This document shows positions 59,572 to 64,000 of a stretch of 64,000 bases of DNA, piece by piece; the stretch's first letter is position 1; every line of letters begins with the position of its first letter. Source of the DNA: Loripinus fragilis (lineage: Eukaryota; Mollusca; Bivalvia; Lucinida; Lucinidae). A model generated the notes under the pieces. It did no database searches. It worked only from the letters and a program-made list of their open reading frames with translations, and was not told where the DNA came from. The translations under genes and the position numbers were made by a program. Location of the stretch: positions 15,182,309 to 15,246,308 of the forward strand of contig OZ026524.1 in assembly GCA_964019695.1 (NCBI GenBank). Direction: 5' to 3'.

Positions 59572-61979
59572 CCGGAACCCAAATCCCGTCCCTCTGGATC
59601 CGCACTTGAAGAATAACCAAAACTGTGACCAATCTACATGTAAGTGCAATAGTATTAACCCTTAAAGCGCCAAGAAAAATGCATCTGAAAATGTCGTCTG
59701 CTGAAGTCGTCTGCTGCAAATAATTGCCTTACATTACTGACAAATTAAGTATAGAAGCAAACAGCGTGGACCGAGAACAGACTGCTCCTGTAGGAGCAGT
59801 CTGATCTTGGTCCATGCTGTTTGCCATAGAGGCTTCTTAAACATTTCAGCAGACGAGAGAAGCAGACGACTTTAGTGTGATTGGCGCATTAAGGGTTAAC
59901 TTGGCTCATTTTTCTGTTCTTCGTTTCAGATTCAAGTACTACAATGAGCTGCTTTAATAAAGATGTACCTGGTTAGTACGGATGAGTTTTAACCCCAAAC
60001 CTATTGTTAGTGATGTAATCTCTCCTTTTAGTTCAGTATAATGAAGTTTGGATAGTCCATTTAATGTTTAGAGTGGTTACAGGTTAGACTTTAAGTGCAT
60101 AGGTTTAGGAAGGATGTATCTTATGTTATAACCTGTGACCACTCAATATACTGTAAATTCGGAAATTTTCATGATAGTTTTATTTTTGGGAAACTTGGCA
60201 GATGCGAAGTTTTGTGAAAAGAAAACCCCGCCAAATGAGGAAATCTTTCTGTCGTTTACTGATATAGGTAAATCATGGTTTAGTTGCGAAAATATGACTT
60301 TTAAAGTTATTCGCAAAAATAAAATTCTCGAGAATTTCCGCATTCAGTTAACATTGTCTGACCATCCCGACTTTACTTAACAAACTCAATGAAAAATCCA
60401 ATGGTTTACAAAGGGTTATAGTGTTCTGTTAACTTTTTGCCTCCTAGTGGTGTCTGCTGATAACCTTTGGAAAAAGTTTGGACCCAGACCAGGCCACAAT
60501 AAATGTCGGGCCTGGTCTGGATCCAAACTGTTTGACACTCCAAAGTCATTCCTGAATGAATTTTTTGAAAAAGTTGATTTTGAAAAAAATCAGCACACAA
60601 CAAAAAAGCATGAAAAGTTACCCAGGGGACAAAGAGTTAAAAGGCTATATATCCTGTACTTCTGGATCAAGTAAGTTTATAATATTAAGCTATTGGGTCA
60701 ATGTAAAGGTGGCACCTCATGAATGTGAAATTTGTGCTGGTCTAACTTAGACAGATAAAAGCTGAAAATGAGGCATGGTTTTAATCAAAAGTAACTGTAT
60801 CATCTTGCGCCATAACACCTCAGTAAAGACACAAAACATACTATATAACCCTTAAAACGCCAGCAAAATTCAGAGTTCTCACTAGGATTTTGAAAACAAG
60901 AATTATAGAATCCATCCCTGGAAAAAGTGGGAGTCAAAATTGAAAAGTTGGAGTTTGACCTGGAAAACTTGGAGTTTATAATTGTAGCCGACTAATTCGA
61001 GTAAAGAGGCAAGCATCATGGACCCAGATTAGAGGTGGTTCTTACAAGTATTTAGAGTAATGATTATGTCCCCAAATTTAAGTGGAGGGTGGACATATTG
61101 TCTTTGTATACCTACTATTGAAAGTAGGGGATGTAACTATAGCATTGTACATTGTGAGGTTTATGTCCCCCCACCACTGAAGGGAGGAGGACATATTGTT
61201 TTTGGTGCAATTAGTCTGGAATATTCCATTTTCAAAGAGTTTAAGAAACACACATTTAGAAAATGTTGTCTGCTTTCAACTTTAATTCAAAGGTCCAGAA
61301 ATGCAGAATTTTTTAGCGTGAAATTGCTATTATTTTCTTATACATCACATAGGGCCAGTTAAGCAAAACGTTTCAGCGTTAAATTGGGATAATTTTCTTA
61401 TTCATCAATTTAAACATGTGTTTTGGGTGTTCAATAGAACCGTCTCATTGAGACGGTTATTTTGAGTACCCACAACTTACGTTTTGGTTGAGAAATAAGA
61501 AAATAATTTTCAGGTATGCACTCCTATCTGGGGGCCTGACATCAGTTTAGACATGTTTTTGGGTGCTCAAAAGAACTTGTCTCATTGAGATGGTTCTTTT
61601 GAGTACCCACAACATTATGGTTTGGTTTAGATAAATAAGAAAAAAATGATTTTCAAACATGCGCACTTACCCAGAGGCCTGACTGGCCTGCAATTTCTGT
61701 CTTTCAGATCCTGATGGTGTTCAAGGACGATGCGGCCTCTACAATCTTGGTAATACATGTTTCATGAACTCCGGCCTACAGTGTCTACTCAGTTCCATCC
61801 CTTTGGTGAAATTTCTCTTCAACTACAAGATTGGGGACCAGTCCATTGATGCTACGTTACTGGGGCAGTTCCATGAGCTGTTCTGGAAGGTCTGGTGTGG
61901 AAAATATTCTGTGATTTACCCGCGAGACTTTAAACAGACCTTGGGATTATACCACCCACAGTTTCAGGATTATAGACAG
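53543..61979 (+). CDS. Ubiquitin-specific protease (USP, peptidase C19), 5' part only
   Basis: Joined exons 53543-53639, 54672-54797, 59930-59971, 61708-61979 (+), 537 nt = 179 residues, phases 1,1,1,0. The first ~94 residues are Ser/acidic-rich and low complexity (MASSSGEWKDQVDSTSED...). The catalytic domain opens with GRCGLYNLGNTCFMNSGLQ, the USP Cys box, with nucleophile C106. It continues through LLGQFHELFWKVWCG to HPQFQDYRQ, which normally leads into the conserved QDxxEF stretch. The His box and the rest lie beyond the window. Known role of the family: cleavage of ubiquitin from substrates. The subtype is not assigned: the short N terminus has no visible DUSP or UBL domain in this part. 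Confidence 0.88.
54321..54615 (+). mobile_element. tRNA-derived SINE, family B (USP intron 1)
   Basis: A box tagcgcagtcagtaacac, B box gtgagttcaatcccag, body ttcctccttccgctgattca, possible agttct duplication. It ends 57 bp before the exon 2 acceptor. Confidence 0.8.
54672..54797 (+). CDS. USP coding exon 2 (126 nt, phase 1-1)
   Basis: Acceptor TTTTAG, donor GTATAA. Encodes a Ser/Glu-rich stretch including SPSEENVSESV and PESSSDEMTAS. Symmetric phase means it could be skipped without frameshift. Confidence 0.75.
54798..56390. other. USP intron 2, no gene seen
   Basis: AT-rich. The phrase actcagtggccataagtgag near 54858 recurs inverted near 56158-56177, suggesting the ends of a ~1.3 kb DNA element with no recognisable coding content. 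Confidence 0.45.
56395..56500. repeat. Hairpin repeat
   Basis: accaaatatatttcatcaag and aagatgaaatatatttggta enclose gaattttcactagtgaaaattc. Confidence 0.8.
56908..57165 (+). mobile_element. 5'-truncated SINE family B
   Basis: Starts at gatcccggcccggtccc, just after the B box; tail (aaac)n(aaat)n. Confidence 0.8.
57465..57525. repeat. gtgctcaaaag-family hairpin
   Basis: gggcactgaaaagaaccgtc / gacggttcttttgagcaccc around tcaatga. Confidence 0.85.
58184..59021. mobile_element. Element of the ggacaagtaaa family, longer copy
   Basis: Ends caggggtgtggaaatagca and tgccatttccacacccttg-like bases. The hairpin at 58346-58410 (ccagatcagctggcttctcc / agaagccagctgatcagg) has the same relative position as in the 35652-36096 copy. 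Confidence 0.8.
59275..59610. mobile_element. Small element with a 32 bp G run
   Basis: Ends tgcgcagatccaggaa and ctggatccgcac; contains g9 and g32 (59539-59570) tracts. Proline-rich minus-strand ORFs come from the G runs. Confidence 0.65.
59655..59900. mobile_element. MITE, ccttaaagcgccaa family (USP intron 3)
   Basis: aacccttaaagcgccaag to ggcgcattaagggttaac; hairpin 59757-59824 with ggaccgagaacagactgctc. Ends about 30 bp before USP exon 3. Confidence 0.85.
59930..59971 (+). CDS. USP coding exon 3 (42 nt, phase 1-1)
   Basis: Acceptor TCGTTTCAG, donor GTTAGT. Encodes DSSTTMSCFNKDVP. Its smallness makes it the least certain exon, but both phases fit its neighbours exactly. Confidence 0.6.
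60475..60537. repeat. Hairpin module, aaactgtttgac type
   Basis: gtttggacccagaccaggcc / gggcctggtctggatccaaa. Confidence 0.75.
61055..61210. repeat. ~105 bp direct duplication
   Basis: tatgtccccaaatttaagtg / tatgtccccccaccactgaa, both followed by ggagg-ggacatattgt. Confidence 0.6.
61330..61680. mobile_element. Two adjacent gtgctcaaaag-family MITEs (USP intron 3)
   Basis: Hairpins at about 61415-61475 and 61555-61615, each followed by ttggttgagaaataagaaaa-like bases; the right end is within 30 bp of USP exon 4. Confidence 0.8.
61708..61979 (+). CDS. USP coding exon 4 (Cys box)
   Basis: Acceptor GTCTTTCAG, donor GTAAAG. Contains LGNTCFMN with the catalytic cysteine and ends DYRQ. This exon alone identifies the family. 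Confidence 0.92.
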
Positions 61980-62120
61980 GTAAAGTATTGTATTTCACCT
62001 AAATACAGTCTAATCTCTTAAATTTGAAGCCCTCGGGATTATCAAATTATCAGAGTTTCGGAATATAGCGAATTAGACATAAATATACATAACCCCCAAA
62101 ACTGACTATTGAATTATCAG

Positions 62121-62324
62121 TTTTTGTTTGATTTGATTCTTTATGTCACATCAACAATCTTTCAGTTAAACAGGGACAGGTCTTCCTGGGTTGAACCAGT
62201 ATTAAGCTAGGATAAATATGTCTTGCTCAAGAACCACAACACAGTGATGCCGGTGAGGCTTGGACCCGCGGCCTCTCGGTCTGGAGTCAAGCACTCTACC
62301 ACTGAGCCACTTCGCTCCCTAAAC
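62121..62324 (-). mobile_element. tRNA-derived SINE, family A
   Basis: Target duplication gaattatcag, 10 bp (62111-62120, 62325-62334). Confidence 0.92.
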
Positions 62325-62399
62325 GAATTATCAGTAGTTTCAGAATTATAGGGATGTAGACATAAATATAAATAACCCCAAAAACTGGTTATTTTCAGG

Positions 62400-62485
62400 G
62401 TTTTTCATATCAAACATAAGTTTTGGGTACACAAAAGAAACTTCTCATGGAGACGTTTCTTTTGCGCACCCAAAACATATGTTAT
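62400..62485. repeat. Related hairpin (gggtacacaaaagaaac)
   Basis: ttgggtacacaaaagaaact / gtttcttttgcgcacccaa around catggag. Confidence 0.75.
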
Positions 62486-62859
62486 ATAGACAGTTATTTA
62501 AAAAGAATAATGAATTGGTCCTATTCTCATAATCCATTTTGTCCCAAATTTATTTCGAATTAGTGAGTATTTTGAAAAATCGAAGTTCGAATTTTGGAGG
62601 TTTTGCTGTATTCTATTTCAAGAAGGATCTTACACAAGTATTCATGTATTATTGAATTTATTAAACAAGTTGGGGAAAAGAGATAAAATGGGAGGCTTTG
62701 CCTGGCATTGTATCACTTTTCCTCAACAATTTGATAAATTCAAATGTACAGGAGCACAAATTATAAGATTCTGTTTATCAAATACCACTAAAATACTTTG
62801 AAATCGCCGTTTTGACATGTAACTAAATATGAAGACCTCTAGTAGTTAATCCATTTTAA

Positions 62860-63274
62860 CAGGGTTCGCACAGGCTTGAAAAGTACTTGAATTTAGAGGG
62901 CTTTCTTGAAAAGTCCTTGAAAATTAAATCAGCCATGAAAAGTACTGGAAAATCACTCAAAAGCCTTGAAAAGTCCTTGAATTCTACTATTTTCTGTAGT
63001 ACTTAGCACTGTTGATAGAGACCTAAATCAGTATAAAATTGTTGTGCCGTTATTTGGTGCAGCATATGCTGCACCAAATATAGGCACAACAATTTTATAC
63101 TAATCTTTCAGTACTAATGTCTCCATTATCTCAGTCTAACATTTCTGAAGTAGAGTTATAACACTTAGATCAGTATTTTTCATTAACTTTAAGTCCTTGA
63201 AAGCTGTTGGAGAGACTTATAGAAGTCCTTGACAAGTTCTTGAATTTTACTCATACATGCCTGTATGAACCCTG
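62860..63274 (-). mobile_element. Hairpin-centred element, copy 2 (5 bp TSD TTTAA)
   Basis: Reverse-orientation relative of 8291-8704: ends cagggttcgcacagg and catgcctgtatgaaccctg, TSD tttaa at 62855-62859 and 63275-63279, hairpin 63031-63107 centred on tgcagcatatgctgca. Confidence 0.88.
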
Positions 63275-63480
63275 TTTAATAAATGGCATTATATCACTCC
63301 CAGAATCTATGTCATGTGATAAACAATAGTATGAGGTGTTTTAATAGGCAAAAGGTGTAAATCTTAATGGTCAGACTGTTTCTTCAGTCATGTTCTGATC
63401 TGTGCTGTCACATTTTGCTTAGAACTATCTGTACAAATCTTCAAGATAATATGGTTTAATCTAAGACCAAGCAAAAAATA

Positions 63481-63605
63481 AACAGTTAAACCTGTGTAAA
63501 ACGGCCACCCAAAAATAGACAAAACAAAGGTCTTAATGACAACTGGTAGCTTATTAAAGGTGGAAAGTTTTGCAGAATGCTCCCTTTGAAGCTGTCTGAT
63601 CTGGG
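63481..63605. repeat. Partial acagtaaagcc-family MITE
   Basis: cagttaaacctgtgtaaaac...tgcagaatgctcc; the right half is replaced by a hairpin-module fragment (ctgatctgggtctgctctgtttgcg). Confidence 0.6.
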
Positions 63606-63884
63606 TCTGCTCTGTTTGCGAAAGTGTTAAAAGGCGTCTCCATGAGGTAAAGGGTGAAGGATGGCCCGGCCATACATATCACAGCTTCAGCTTGGATTTT
63701 AGTGCCATTAGCTGCTAGGAGTGACACTTTTTCACAAGGCATGTGCTAAGTATGTGCATAGAAATGCCTTCTGTTTTTGTGCATAGTTAGCTGATCTGTG
63801 CATGAAGTGCTCAAAGGGAGCTATTGCAATCACTCAATGTCTATTGTCCAATATGCATTGTGATTCGTTGTCAACAATTTGCTT

Positions 63885-64000
63885 TAACCCTTAAAGCGCC
63901 AATCAAGACTGCAGCAGACGACAAATTTTGAGACATCTTTCTCATTTTTCGACAAAAAGAAGGCATGATATAACATGAGAATCGTCTGCCATTTGTTATT
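63885..64000. mobile_element. MITE, ccttaaagcgccaa family, cut by the window end
   Basis: aacccttaaagcgccaatca then gcagcagacgacaaattttg, as in the 30997 copy, running to the edge. Confidence 0.8.

Noticed and set aside
59385..59719. Proline-rich ORFs
   Set aside because: Produced by G runs on the other strand.

Overview
The window is invertebrate nuclear DNA. It is AT-rich, has long introns, and is crowded with decayed transposons, tRNA-derived SINEs, palindrome-centred MITEs and minisatellites. The repeat style (several short TIR families built round near-perfect hairpins) and an ASCC1 protein clearly diverged from vertebrates suggest a lophotrochozoan, most likely a bivalve mollusc. That placement is inference; nothing here fixes the species.

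Two host genes can be assembled. (1) On the minus strand, 35063 down to 9188, is ASCC1 (activating signal cointegrator 1 complex subunit 1). I could place seven coding exons with consistent splice phases, giving a 354-residue protein from ATG to stop, with a KH domain (GKKG) and a 2H-phosphodiesterase-like domain (HLT and HAT motifs). A CpG-rich start region near 37.7-37.9 kb may hold its 5' untranslated exon. (2) On the plus strand from 53543, running off the right end, is the 5' part of a ubiquitin-specific protease: four coding exons, 179 residues, ending just after the catalytic Cys box. Two single exons are weaker: a possible first exon at 128-190 (+) and a TTF/BED-like zinc-finger exon at 37451-37682 (-).

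Layout. 0.8-3.1 kb: tandem-repeat element cut by a SINE. 5.1-6.5 kb: broken gag/protease of an LTR-type retroelement. 6.87-8.11 kb: mariner pseudogene. 8.3-8.7 kb: hairpin MITE. 9.2-35.1 kb: ASCC1, whose introns hold a 2.35 kb TIR element with a periodic motif, a 2.6 kb hAT-like element, a foldback element, satellites and many MITEs. 36.1-40.0 kb: two LINE remnants and a CpG-rich start region. 40.85-42.65 kb: hAT-like element. 44.3-51.4 kb: several nested LINE relics. 53.5-62 kb: the protease gene.

The most unusual signals are: two different ASCC1 exons that each sit beside short tandem arrays of partial exon copies; a ~70 bp hairpin module with common outer arms found inside several otherwise different TIR families; and a TIR element with a 15 bp motif recurring at ~340 bp intervals. 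No tools were run; all homology calls rest on motif recognition by eye.
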